Positions 18,316-27,897 of a stretch of DNA of 64,000 nt are shown in pieces. The position numbers and the translations under genes were made by a program. A model generated the notes under the pieces. That model did not search any database. It was not told the origin of the DNA and saw only the letters and a program-made list of their open reading frames with translations. This stretch comes from Neisseriaceae bacterium (GTDB taxonomy: Bacteria; Pseudomonadota; Gammaproteobacteria; Burkholderiales; Neisseriaceae), in the NCBI GenBank assembly GCA_017458185.1, contig JAFTFY010000007.1, positions 1-64,000 on the forward strand, given 5' to 3'. How positions within the stretch are numbered: position 1 is the stretch's first letter; the number at the start of each line of letters is the position of its first letter.

Positions 18316-19391
18316 GACATTTTGAACAAATTCTTGAAGAATTAAACGAAAAATCACGCAAAACCGCTTGGCTTGTAGCGGCGGTGGCGTGTGGTTTGTG
18401 TGTGGTTTTGGTAGGGGCGATTTTTGCGATGACACCCTTAAAAAGAACCGAAGTGCGTCTTTTGGTTGTTGATAAAAACACAGGCTATCCATCTGAAATT
18501 ACCACTTTGTCTGATTTTCAATCAGGCAATGTAAAAAAAATGTTAGCAAGTGAAGCGTTGAACAAGTATTTTGTTCAACAATACATTATTGCACACGACA
18601 GTTATAACCATTACACCGTAAGGGACGCTTGGAAGACGGTACAAATGTATTCAACGCCTGATGTTTTTAAGGATTACGCTAAAAAATTTGAACCGCCGCA
18701 TAACATTGAAGAACGCATAGGCAAAGGTAAAGTGTTGGAAGTGATTATTCACTCGATGAATTTAATGCCAACCAAAACCGATTACAACGGCAAAAACATA
18801 GGTCGCATTATGCAGGCAAGGGTTGAAAAGGTTGTCCGTTCAGGCGACAACATTGAAGAACGCTCCACAGGCACAGTAACCATATCTTTTGCGTATGATG
18901 AACATTTAAGAATGGACGAACAATCACGCAATACCAATCCTTTGGGTTTTACGGTTACGGCGTATCAATATGCGTTTGATCAACGCACAGAAAACTTTCC
19001 TGAACCGCAAGAGTTTTATCCAGTAACGCAACAAAATGAGATTGCCACGCCGACTGTGTCGCCTGAAAGCCATTCTCCAAAACCTGAAACCACTTCGCAG
19101 GACGGCGTTTCCCCTGCGAATGTGGCGATTTCAGGCAACCTGAACAATGCAAGCGTTTCTCCCAAAGAACCTGAAACCGTAACCGCAAATGAAAATAAAG
19201 GTGTTCCCCCTGCGGTTACGGACAATTCAGGCAACCTGAACACAACACAAGGGCAAGCTGAAAACCCTACTCGTCATTTTGAGCCGTTAGGCGAAGAATC
19301 TCAAAGCAAGCAACAAGATTCTTCACCTGCTACGCAGGTTCAGAATGACGGCAAAGAACAAGGCAATAACACACAAGGAGAAAAACAATGA
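18312..19391 (+). CDS. virB8: VirB8 with long low-complexity C-terminal extension
   Basis: Start ATG 18312 overlaps the virB7 stop. Residues 1-225 are a normal VirB8: short cytoplasmic part, one transmembrane helix (residues ~20-43), then the periplasmic NTF2-like domain (YPSEITTLSDFQ, YIIAHDSYNHYTVRDAW). From about residue 225 an additional ~135 residues rich in Pro, Glu, Asn, Gln and Thr extend the protein to 359 residues. Typical VirB8 is about 230-240. The tail contains two DUS-like words read as SGNLN and may be a periplasmic linker. The end overlaps virB9 by 4 bases. Confidence 0.9.
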   Translation: MRHFEQILEELNEKSRKTAWLVAAVACGLCVVLVGAIFAMTPLKRTEVRLLVVDKNTGYPSEITTLSDFQSGNVKKMLASEALNKYFVQQYIIAHDSYNHYTVRDAWKTVQMYSTPDVFKDYAKKFEPPHNIEERIGKGKVLEVIIHSMNLMPTKTDYNGKNIGRIMQARVEKVVRSGDNIEERSTGTVTISFAYDEHLRMDEQSRNTNPLGFTVTAYQYAFDQRTENFPEPQEFYPVTQQNEIATPTVSPESHSPKPETTSQDGVSPANVAISGNLNNASVSPKEPETVTANENKGVPPAVTDNSGNLNTTQGQAENPTRHFEPLGEESQSKQQDSSPATQVQNDGKEQGNNTQGEKQ

Positions 19392-20395
19392 AAAAAACCG
19401 CCCTAACCCTACTTCTGACTTCATTTTTCACCATTTCAACACTTGCCAATGCAAGTGTTGATGAAGTCGCCAAACCAGTTACAAAATCTGCCAAAAAAGC
19501 CGTTAAAAAAACTGCCAAACGCCATACGCCAAGCGGTACGGTAGTCAATGGCATTCGCTATGTATCGTATGACAAAGACAAGACTTACACCATACCCACA
19601 GCACCTGGAATTGTGTCGGAGATTATTTTTGAAGACGGCGAAAGTGTGGAGTATCACCGTTTCGGCTTTGGCGATGCGTGGGTAAGCGAAGTAACCGCAG
19701 GTGGCAATATTTTGGTATTTAGAAGTAAAACTTCACAGCCTGAAACCAATCTCTTGGTGCATACCGACAAACGCGATTATGTGATTTTGCTTGTTGAAGG
19801 TAACACCAACTGGACGAAAAACCCCAATAACGCAAGAGCGACTTATTCCACTCGTTTTAAGTATTTTGATGACGGTAGCGATATGTTTTCAGGCAGCCCT
19901 GACGCTATTCGAGATTTTCGCTTTTACGATTACGACTATCGCAGGACTGATAACGCAGAAGAAATTACGCCGACACAGATTTACGATGACGGCGTTCTAA
20001 CCTATATCAAGTTCAAAGACGGCACGCCACGCGGCACGATTTACCGCTTGGACAAAAAGAAAAAACCGTATCTGATTAACAGCCACACCGACAAATTCGG
20101 CAAAACCGTTTTACACGGCGTGTATCAGCATTTGATTATTCGCTTGGACGAAGAAGCGGTAGAAATTCGCCGCAACAGCACCAAAGGCATAAGAGAAAAC
20201 CGCCGTAAAACCACACTATTTGGCACACGGCGAACGGTTGAACCCAAAGCGTCTGCCAAAGGAAAAAGCACGCAAAACAGCGTTTCAGGCAGCCTGAACG
20301 CCACGCCAACGAACGCAGAAACAAACGACAACGATCAAGCCTTACTTGACGCACAAGCGGAATATCAACAAGCCCTGCAAGGCTTGGAAGAGTAA
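19388..20395 (+). CDS. virB9: VirB9 outer-membrane-core component
   Basis: A 335-residue protein with a signal peptide (TALTLLLTSFFTISTLANA), a Lys/Ala-rich linker (KSAKKAVKKTAKR), then the CagX/VirB9 domain: VSEIIFEDGESVE, NILVFRSKTSQPETNLLV, DYVILLVEG and the C-terminal TYIKFKDGTPRGTIY strand pair. It builds the outer-membrane ring with VirB7 and VirB10. A Ser/Asn-rich C-terminal tail includes a DUS (SVSGSLNATP). Confidence 0.92.
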   Translation: MKKTALTLLLTSFFTISTLANASVDEVAKPVTKSAKKAVKKTAKRHTPSGTVVNGIRYVSYDKDKTYTIPTAPGIVSEIIFEDGESVEYHRFGFGDAWVSEVTAGGNILVFRSKTSQPETNLLVHTDKRDYVILLVEGNTNWTKNPNNARATYSTRFKYFDDGSDMFSGSPDAIRDFRFYDYDYRRTDNAEEITPTQIYDDGVLTYIKFKDGTPRGTIYRLDKKKKPYLINSHTDKFGKTVLHGVYQHLIIRLDEEAVEIRRNSTKGIRENRRKTTLFGTRRTVEPKASAKGKSTQNSVSGSLNATPTNAETNDNDQALLDAQAEYQQALQGLEE

Positions 20396-20416
20396 GGCTG
20401 CCTGAAAGGATAAAAA

Positions 20417-20668
20417 ATGACCATAGAACAAATCAGAAAAAGATTAGACACCATTCACAAGATATTGAATTTTCTTCAATCTCTTGCTTACGCTAATCTT
20501 TTTAGTTTATTGATTTCTATGATTTTTTACTCTTTGGGTGATGAATTGTTTTACTTGCTTATTTCGGGCTTGATATTGCTTATGTTCCCTGTGGTCGTTT
20601 TGATTATAACCGTTTGCGGTTATTACACTATGTGGTTAGAACAAAAAGAAAAAGCATTGTCTGAATAG
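20417..20668 (+). CDS. Small two-helix membrane protein
   Basis: An 83-residue protein: amphipathic N-terminus (residues 1-22), then two transmembrane helices (about 25-42 and 48-72) and a charged tail. It sits 21 bases after virB9 with an AAAGGA ribosome-binding site that is part of a DUS-containing leader. I do not recognise the family. By position it could be a secretion-system accessory or exclusion protein. Confidence 0.6.
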   Translation: MTIEQIRKRLDTIHKILNFLQSLAYANLFSLLISMIFYSLGDELFYLLISGLILLMFPVVVLIITVCGYYTMWLEQKEKALSE

Positions 20669-20688
20669 GCAACCTGAAAGGATTAGCA

Positions 20689-20886
20689 ATGTTTAGAAAA
20701 CCAAAACCACTTGATAAAGATGAATTTACCTTGTTAGAGATTATCCAAAGATATTTGGACAATCCGCAAAACAACACGGTAGAAAAAACGGTTTATTACC
20801 ATGACAGAAAAAATCTGTTAGGCAGAGATTACAGCAGTTTTGAAATCAAAATCACCGCAGAAGTGCGTGAGTTTATTGATGATTAA
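20689..20886 (+). CDS. Small hypothetical protein
   Basis: A 65-residue soluble, charged protein (MFRKPKPLDKDEFTLLEIIQ...). It has an AAAGGA ribosome-binding site 8 bases upstream and ends 5 bases before the large polyvalent gene, with which it is probably translated. No family recognised. Confidence 0.55.
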   Translation: MFRKPKPLDKDEFTLLEIIQRYLDNPQNNTVEKTVYYHDRKNLLGRDYSSFEIKITAEVREFIDD

Positions 20887-20891
20887 AGAAT

Positions 20892-23800
20892 ATGGCGGAA
20901 GAAAATAAGTCAGAAACAGTTTCAGGCAGCATTGATACCAAGTTGCTTATCAATGTCTATGGTTCTCCTGCGACAGGCAAGAGTTTTACTGCCCAAAATA
21001 TAACGACAATCTTGCACGAAAACGGTATTGACTGTGAATATATCGCAGAATATGCGACAGAGTTAATACAGCAGGGTAGAACTGATGAACTGAAAGACCA
21101 AATCACGGTTACAGGCGAACAACGCCGCCGTGAAGTGGAAGCATTCAAACGCACAAACCTTGTGATTACTGACAGCCCGACTGCGTTAGGTATGCTGTAT
21201 TCGCCCAAAGAGCAGAAAGCGGAAGTTGTTAAATTTGGCGAACAAAGCGACAAAACGCCGCATATCAACATTTTACTGCGACACAATGCCGAAAGTTTGG
21301 CGACTTTTTCGATGAATGGACGCATTCACGGTAAAAAAGAGAGTTTGCGTATTCAAAGTGAAATTGTGGCTATGCTGCAAGGCAAAGAATGCTTGCACTT
21401 TGAGCGTGGAATGAGTATTGAAAAACTCATCAACGATATACGCTCCACACAACAATGGCAACACTTCGCACGGCAACACAATATTGTTTTGCCAACAATG
21501 ACGACAAAAGAAAATTTTCAAGATATAGGCAACCTGAACGCACTACAAACGATTGAAGAAAGGCAACGAACACTACGCATAGCCAAGTGTTTGCAAGGTG
21601 AGCCTGTTTGTGTGATTAACGACAGACTTGCTCCGCACGGACAAGGTAAATCTGCCCTGCGTAAATGGGCGACAGATGAGATTTTTAACGATTGGGGATA
21701 CAAGGTTGTAAGTCCTGAATTAGGCGAAATTGTTGTTAATAGGCAATCCGCAAAAGACACTTTTGAACACGGATTAAATCCTTTCAAAATTGAAGCCATT
21801 CGTGCGATTAAAGATGTGATTGAACAAGGCGTTGTTGTTGCACATACACAAGTCGAAAAACAAGACCATTACTTTATCGCTGCCCCTGTAACGATTGAAA
21901 ACCAAGTGGATATTGTAAGCGTATTAGTTCGTAAGGATATGAATACGCAAAGAATGTATCTACACAGTGTAATGATTAGGGAAAAGATTTTAGAAAAAGA
22001 TTTTGAGCAAAAAAATACCCCTGAATACCCTTTCCCAAGTGCTGATACCGAAGTATCCGAGCGATCTCACAAGTTGTATTCAGGAGATATAGGCAGAATA
22101 CTGCAAAACTATCTCAAAGTCAATATTCGTGAATTAGAAGTTGAGATAAATCAACAAATTGAACAACAGAAAGGCAACAAAATGGAAGAGCAACCTGAAA
22201 ATGTAATGACAGAACAAGAAGAACACCATTTATTTATTGGTGAAACAATGGCGAAATATCCAGTTAAAGACGGTGAGCCGTTTGTTATTGTTAGTGCTTT
22301 TGACAGTGAAGATTATCCGCACTATCCGCCGTTATCAGGCACGCATAAAATGAGTATTCAGGCGGCAGAAATGATTTTTACGCATTTAGACAATGAAATC
22401 AGCCGTAATGGTGAAGAATTTGTACAGCGTTTTGAAATTTGTAATGCTGACGGCGTTGCTGTGAATAGCATTAACTTACGGCAATATGAATTAGGCAGAA
22501 ACAATGGCGGTTTGTTTTGCTATATAGCGAGTTGCGGTATTTCGTATCACGATGATTTGTCGAATTTGTCGCAATATCTAACACAAGAAACACGCAACGG
22601 CTTAATTGAACGCATTGCACAGCAAGCAGAAGTTGATAACGCTAAAAAAGCAGTTGCTGATGAAATTTATCCAAAAATTAGGATTGAAGAAAGCAAGAAA
22701 GTTCGTCATATTTTTGGCGAACGCTTGCAACAACAAATCTTGAAACAAGAAAAAACCGTTGAACAACATTTATCTGACTTGGTTGATGAAACCATTGCCA
22801 TAATGCAAAAACATAGTGTGATTGAACAAAACAGGCTGCCTGAAAATGAGATATTGCACTGGTCAAATGTAAATCGTACTCATATTGGTCATCATTACAA
22901 AAGTGGGGCGTACTCTATTGTTTCTTCTGATCGATATAACGATACTTGGAAATTAAAAATAGACGATAATGAGCTTGGCGAGTATGCAGATTTCAAAACT
23001 GCACAGAAAGCCGCAGAACAGCATTATTTAGAAAACAGGCTACCTGAAAATTTAGGCAACCTGAAAGATGATGATTATTCTCGTGGCGGTTCAGACGGTT
23101 CTGCCACTCCTGCGACTGTTGCTCCGTTGGGCAATGATTTAACGGAGAAAGTCAAAGAAGTTCATCATCAAATAGAAGTTGAAAGCCTTGATTTTCAATT
23201 TACGCATAAAGGTTTAGCGGATAGAACTGCTACTTTTAATCAAGAGTTATTGCAACTTAACCCTGAACAATTAAAAGAACTGCAACCGTATTTTGAACAG
23301 CATAAGGCTATTCAAACTCTGCAAGGTTTGTATGAACAAACAAATGACACCGCTCGTTTGGAAGAAATCAACGAACACAATCGCCTGATTGAATGGAAAA
23401 TTCACAACAAAGTGGAAGCCTATTTAGGCAAACACATTGATTATTCCGATATGGATTACTACAAAGGCATTAAAACAGGCGAAGAATTGCAGCAGATGAT
23501 GAATGAAAGGCTGCCTGAAAATAACACCGTCCAAGATTCTGCACCTGCTGTGCAGGGGGCGAATGACGGAGTAGAAAACAGGCAACCTGAAACGAAGTTC
23601 GGCGAAAGCCAAAACCTTTCAGGCAGCCCTGAACAAAAACAATCATCAGTTGATGAGCCAAAAAATTTTGTGCAAAATCAGGAGAATATCAATCAATCGC
23701 AAAAAAATGCCACTGATAATGTAAATATAAATAAAGAAGAACCGCAGAAAGACACAGAAAAACCAACAGAAAATTTAGTTAAAAATCTTTCTAATCCTGC

Positions 23801-25109
23801 GGTGTTTCAAGAACAGGTAATGTTTGCCACAGTGCCTGAAACGCAAATCACGCAGATGATTGACGAAATTGCCAAGTCTCGCACCTATTTAGCGGTTGAT
23901 TTTGACAATAAAGACGCTGCCAAAGCAGCAGGGGCAAAGTATGACCCTGAATTAAAAGGCTGGTATGCCGAAGAAATAACGCCCAAATTACGGCAATTTT
24001 TGCCTGAACAACCTGCAATGATTTCAGGTAGCCGCAAACCATTAAGCGATTTTAGTCAATATGCACAAACAATCGGTTTGGATATGTCTCATTTCAAAGA
24101 AGAGTTTGGCAAATGGGTGCGTGTGCCGTTGCAGGGCAAAGGTAAAAACAATGATGACGGTGCTTATAAACTGTTCCGTAATGATGACGGATCAATCGGC
24201 GGCTGTGCTAAAAATTACAGTACAGGTGATAGTTTGAGTTGGACAGATAAAGTGGCAGGGGATACGCAACTTGCCGCCAAAGTGCCGTTATCTGATTACA
24301 AGGCAAATATGCGACAAAAAGATTGGCAAACAATCGCACAAAATACCGCTATGCAACAGGTTCAAGATATTCGTGCCGCAACAGCGGCGGCGGCGTATAG
24401 TGGATTAGAAGCGGCAAAACCTGATGATCCCTATATTAAAAATAAAGGCATTAGCGATTTGAGCAAACTCAAACGCCTTGATGACGGTTCAACCATTGTG
24501 CCTTTGTATCACAAAGGAAAAATTGCGAATTTGCAGATGATACCAGCCTATGACAGCAGTAAAAAACGCCTGATGAGCCAAGCGGCAAAAGTCGGAGCGT
24601 ATTACTCGATTGGCAATACCAAAACGCCGCAAGCGGTGATTATCGCTGAAGGTGTAGCAACAGCGGATAGCGTTCATCAAATTGCAAGTGAAATATACGG
24701 CAAAAATCAAGTGTTGGTATTGGCGGCGGTAGATAGCGGTAATTTGCATAATGTTGCTGGCAAAGTGGTGCAGAATTTTCCTGATACACAAAAAATCATT
24801 GCCGCCGATAATGATATAGCCAACGAACAAAAACCTAACGGTAAAAATGCAGGATTGGTGGGTGCAAATAAAGTTAATGAAGCATATCCGCAACAATTTA
24901 AGACGGTTGTTGCTCCTGCTATCAATGGTGCAAACACCGATTGGAATGATCGTTTGCGATATGACCTATCGCAAAACGGCAATAACACTCAAACGGTGCA
25001 AGCATTCAAAGAACGCATTGATACAAACAACACAGTAGCAAAAAAGTCGGCAACGCTGCCTGAAAATAATCGCAATCACAACAAAGGTGATGACGGTAGG
25101 AGTTTATAA
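20892..25109 (+). CDS. Giant polyvalent protein: P-loop kinase-like domain, LPD3-like region, DUF5710, Toprim primase
   Basis: A 1405-residue multidomain protein. Residues ~15-170 form a P-loop domain (Walker A GSPATGKS; LVITDSPTALG) resembling NadR/zeta-type kinases. Residues ~230-430 (GEIVVNRQSAKDTFEHGL..., HYFIAAPVTIE, RKDMNTQRMYLHSVMI) resemble the LPD3 domain of polyvalent proteins. Two regions of unknown fold follow, then a DUF5710-like unit near 1000-1045 (VDFDNKDAAKAAGAKYD, GWYAE). The C-terminal ~350 residues are a TraC/DnaG-like primase with Toprim motifs IIAEGVATADSV and AADNDIAN. Such proteins of conjugative elements are thought to be delivered to the recipient and to prime complementary-strand synthesis. 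It lies between the virB block and virD4. Confidence 0.75.
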   Translation: MAEENKSETVSGSIDTKLLINVYGSPATGKSFTAQNITTILHENGIDCEYIAEYATELIQQGRTDELKDQITVTGEQRRREVEAFKRTNLVITDSPTALGMLYSPKEQKAEVVKFGEQSDKTPHINILLRHNAESLATFSMNGRIHGKKESLRIQSEIVAMLQGKECLHFERGMSIEKLINDIRSTQQWQHFARQHNIVLPTMTTKENFQDIGNLNALQTIEERQRTLRIAKCLQGEPVCVINDRLAPHGQGKSALRKWATDEIFNDWGYKVVSPELGEIVVNRQSAKDTFEHGLNPFKIEAIRAIKDVIEQGVVVAHTQVEKQDHYFIAAPVTIENQVDIVSVLVRKDMNTQRMYLHSVMIREKILEKDFEQKNTPEYPFPSADTEVSERSHKLYSGDIGRILQNYLKVNIRELEVEINQQIEQQKGNKMEEQPENVMTEQEEHHLFIGETMAKYPVKDGEPFVIVSAFDSEDYPHYPPLSGTHKMSIQAAEMIFTHLDNEISRNGEEFVQRFEICNADGVAVNSINLRQYELGRNNGGLFCYIASCGISYHDDLSNLSQYLTQETRNGLIERIAQQAEVDNAKKAVADEIYPKIRIEESKKVRHIFGERLQQQILKQEKTVEQHLSDLVDETIAIMQKHSVIEQNRLPENEILHWSNVNRTHIGHHYKSGAYSIVSSDRYNDTWKLKIDDNELGEYADFKTAQKAAEQHYLENRLPENLGNLKDDDYSRGGSDGSATPATVAPLGNDLTEKVKEVHHQIEVESLDFQFTHKGLADRTATFNQELLQLNPEQLKELQPYFEQHKAIQTLQGLYEQTNDTARLEEINEHNRLIEWKIHNKVEAYLGKHIDYSDMDYYKGIKTGEELQQMMNERLPENNTVQDSAPAVQGANDGVENRQPETKFGESQNLSGSPEQKQSSVDEPKNFVQNQENINQSQKNATDNVNINKEEPQKDTEKPTENLVKNLSNPAVFQEQVMFATVPETQITQMIDEIAKSRTYLAVDFDNKDAAKAAGAKYDPELKGWYAEEITPKLRQFLPEQPAMISGSRKPLSDFSQYAQTIGLDMSHFKEEFGKWVRVPLQGKGKNNDDGAYKLFRNDDGSIGGCAKNYSTGDSLSWTDKVAGDTQLAAKVPLSDYKANMRQKDWQTIAQNTAMQQVQDIRAATAAAAYSGLEAAKPDDPYIKNKGISDLSKLKRLDDGSTIVPLYHKGKIANLQMIPAYDSSKKRLMSQAAKVGAYYSIGNTKTPQAVIIAEGVATADSVHQIASEIYGKNQVLVLAAVDSGNLHNVAGKVVQNFPDTQKIIAADNDIANEQKPNGKNAGLVGANKVNEAYPQQFKTVVAPAINGANTDWNDRLRYDLSQNGNNTQTVQAFKERIDTNNTVAKKSATLPENNRNHNKGDDGRSL

Positions 25110-25111
25110 CA

Positions 25112-27001
25112 ATGGAAAACTCTCCTAAAAAAGCAATTATTTTACTGATATTGCTGGTTGTTTTAGCGTTGATAGCGATTTTTGGTGCGGGCTATCTATT
25201 CCGCCTGTTTGTTGCCATAGGTAATGCCAAAATGCACGGTATTACGACATTTAGGCTGCCTGAAATACAGCAAATCGGCTTGTTTAGCATATTTGCCGCC
25301 GACAAAACCGCTCACCCTGACGCATTCAAATGGGCGTGCATTATTATGGGCGGTGCATTTTTTCTTATCTTTTTAGCGATTGCAGGGTTGATGAATCCAA
25401 AACAAGCACTGTATGGCTCGGCTCGCTTTGCGAATAACAACGAAATAACACAGGCAGGATTGTGGATCGACAATAAAAAAGTCAAACAAGGCGGTTTGTT
25501 TGCCGATGACGCAATTATTGTCGGTAAAGTGGGCAATCGTTATCTTGGCTTATCAGGGCAAGAATTTGTATATCTTGCCGCTCCCACTCGTTCAGGCAAA
25601 GGTACAGGTGTGGTTGATCCTGTTGCTTTGTCCTACGATCATTCAATGGTTGTGTTGGATATTAAACAAGAATTGTTTAATGTAACCGCTGCATATCGCC
25701 GTGCGAATGGGCATAAAGTGTATTTATTCAGTCCGTTTGACCCTGAAGGACGAACGGCAAAATGGAATCCGTGTTCCTATATTCGCCGTGATTATCATTT
25801 GCGTGAAGACGATATTAAAAAAATCTCACAATCCTTAATTCCCAACAAAGCCGAAGATCCAGTATGGGAAAACGCCGCTCGCAATTTGTTTAACGGCTTA
25901 ATGCTGTATTGTTTGGACAAAGAACAGCACGATAAATCGTTTGTACCAACCATTCGTGAAATATACAATCTCACCACAGGGGCAGACGGTGAAAATGCAA
26001 GCGACTATTTTGCCAATTTGCTTACCGCTTCTTTTGTATCCGAACAAACCAAACGCACCATTAACGCCACAATCGCAGCTGCCGATAAAACCTTTTTGAG
26101 TGTGTTATTCACACTCAACACCGCATTAGAACCGTTTAAGGGTGAATTAGTGTCAAATGCGATGAATGGCGATGATTTTGATTTACGCAATGTGCGGCGT
26201 GAAAAAATCAGCATTTATTTAGGCGTTTCCACAGATAATTTAGAAAATGCTGCTCCTTTGATTAACTTATTTTACACGCAGTTAATCAACGAAAACACAC
26301 GCATTGGTACACTACCACAAGATGATAACTCATTGAAATATCAGTGTTTATTACTAATGGACGAAGGCACTGCTCCAGGTCGCATTGAGATTTTGAAAAA
26401 AGCCGTGTCGTATATGGCTGGGTTTAATATGCGTATGCTTCTGATTGTGCAATCTCCTGCACAATTGCGTGAAAAAGAACTCTACGGCGAACACGGCACG
26501 CAAAATATTCTGTCAAATTGTGCGTTGAAAATTCTTTATACACCGAATGATTACAAAGACGCAGAAGAATACTCCAAACTGCTTGGCACAACCACACGCA
26601 AAGAACGCACCAGTAAAACAATGGGTAAAGGCAGAACCGATCAAACCGAAACACAAAATTCAAGGGCGTTAATGTTGCCGCAAGAGTTAATCGCAATGTC
26701 AAAAAGAGAAATCATCATTCGTTATGACGGTTTGCCGTATGCCATTAAAGCCCGTAAGAATTGTTATTTCAAAGATAAAAACTTTTTGCATTACAAAAAG
26801 TTAGGTCGATTAGTACCACGCAAAAATGACGATCGCAAAAAAGTTTCAGACAATCTGAATAATAATCAACCCAATGTTACACATTATTTCGACAATATGA
26901 AACAACATTACCCCAATGAATTTAAGGGATTATATTACAGTCATCATCGTCATTTTGTGGTTGAAGCCGCACAGCAAACAATGAACGAAATTTTTTGTTA
27001 A
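25112..27001 (+). CDS. virD4: VirD4/TraG coupling protein
   Basis: A 629-residue protein with two N-terminal transmembrane helices (residues 8-30 and ~70-92), Walker A APTRSGKGTG near residue 160, Walker B (YQCLLLMDEG) and the QSPAQLREKEL segment. VirD4 recruits the relaxosome and other substrates to the secretion channel and pumps DNA. It begins 2 bases after the polyvalent gene. The last ~50 residues are variable. Confidence 0.95.
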   Translation: MENSPKKAIILLILLVVLALIAIFGAGYLFRLFVAIGNAKMHGITTFRLPEIQQIGLFSIFAADKTAHPDAFKWACIIMGGAFFLIFLAIAGLMNPKQALYGSARFANNNEITQAGLWIDNKKVKQGGLFADDAIIVGKVGNRYLGLSGQEFVYLAAPTRSGKGTGVVDPVALSYDHSMVVLDIKQELFNVTAAYRRANGHKVYLFSPFDPEGRTAKWNPCSYIRRDYHLREDDIKKISQSLIPNKAEDPVWENAARNLFNGLMLYCLDKEQHDKSFVPTIREIYNLTTGADGENASDYFANLLTASFVSEQTKRTINATIAAADKTFLSVLFTLNTALEPFKGELVSNAMNGDDFDLRNVRREKISIYLGVSTDNLENAAPLINLFYTQLINENTRIGTLPQDDNSLKYQCLLLMDEGTAPGRIEILKKAVSYMAGFNMRMLLIVQSPAQLREKELYGEHGTQNILSNCALKILYTPNDYKDAEEYSKLLGTTTRKERTSKTMGKGRTDQTETQNSRALMLPQELIAMSKREIIIRYDGLPYAIKARKNCYFKDKNFLHYKKLGRLVPRKNDDRKKVSDNLNNNQPNVTHYFDNMKQHYPNEFKGLYYSHHRHFVVEAAQQTMNEIFC

Positions 27002-27015
27002 GAAAGGATTAAACA

Positions 27016-27897
27016 ATGACAACACTCACCATAGAAAACGCTGATTTATTGCAAAAAGTTTCAGGCAGCCTGAACGATAGCACGGTTAAAGTTGAGAAGA
27101 AAAAAGACACTTCTCAACACATTGCTGATTACACACAGTTTTTTAGCAAAAATCCGCAGTATGCCGTTCATTCCAAAGAAGTCAAAAAACTGTTTCGCAA
27201 TAATGTAGTGCGGTTTTCTTCACAAGACGGCAATTCTGTGATTATCGTTAAAAAGAACAGCATTACGGCAACCAGCAAAAACGGCGAACCTGATATAAAA
27301 GCAATGTTGGATTTAGCCGAAGCAAACGGTTGGCAAAGCATTAAATTGCCCAAAATGTTAGGGCGTGGCAGTCGTGAATTTAGAAACGCAATATGGCAAG
27401 AAGCAACACGGCGTGGCATTGAAGTGCAAGGTTATCAGCCAACAAAATTAGAACAGCAAGCATTGCAAGCGTCTATCAACAAAGAGAACCAACAGCCATT
27501 AAAAATTGTGCCAACTAATCAAGAAAGTAAAGAAACAACAGGGCTGCCTGAAAGCAATGCCACAGATAAGTTGTTAATGACAAATTCCTTAACAATCGAA
27601 GACGCTCACAAGAAAATTATGAGTATCTATTCCGAATTTGTCCCTGCCGATAGTCCTGCATATACCGAAATAGAACAAATCGTTGAACGCAGTTTATCTG
27701 ATATATACAGTGCGGGCAAAAGTGTGAATGCCCAACAATTATCACAAGTAAAAGAAACTTTTGCTCCGAAAATGTCGCAAGCACGGCAAGGTTTTCATCA
27801 GGCAGCGGCAGCAGAACAGCAAAAAACACAAACTGCCGAACGACAACACAACAAACAATCCATTCAACAACAAGACAAGAATGAAAGAACGCTATGA
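27016..27897 (+). CDS. LPD7-domain protein with C-terminal helical module
   Basis: A 293-residue protein. Residues ~40-145 match the LPD7 domain seen in relaxases and polyvalent proteins (MLDLAEANGWQSIKLPKM, FRNAIWQEATRRGIEVQGY). Residues ~190-270 form the same ~75-residue helical module found twice in the 9309 protein (TIEDAHKKIMSIYSEFVPADS). The tail is Gln-rich. It sits between virD4 and virB10, overlapping virB10 by 4 bases. I infer a role in handling or exporting transfer proteins; the biochemical function is unknown. Confidence 0.65.
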   Translation: MTTLTIENADLLQKVSGSLNDSTVKVEKKKDTSQHIADYTQFFSKNPQYAVHSKEVKKLFRNNVVRFSSQDGNSVIIVKKNSITATSKNGEPDIKAMLDLAEANGWQSIKLPKMLGRGSREFRNAIWQEATRRGIEVQGYQPTKLEQQALQASINKENQQPLKIVPTNQESKETTGLPESNATDKLLMTNSLTIEDAHKKIMSIYSEFVPADSPAYTEIEQIVERSLSDIYSAGKSVNAQQLSQVKETFAPKMSQARQGFHQAAAAEQQKTQTAERQHNKQSIQQQDKNERTL

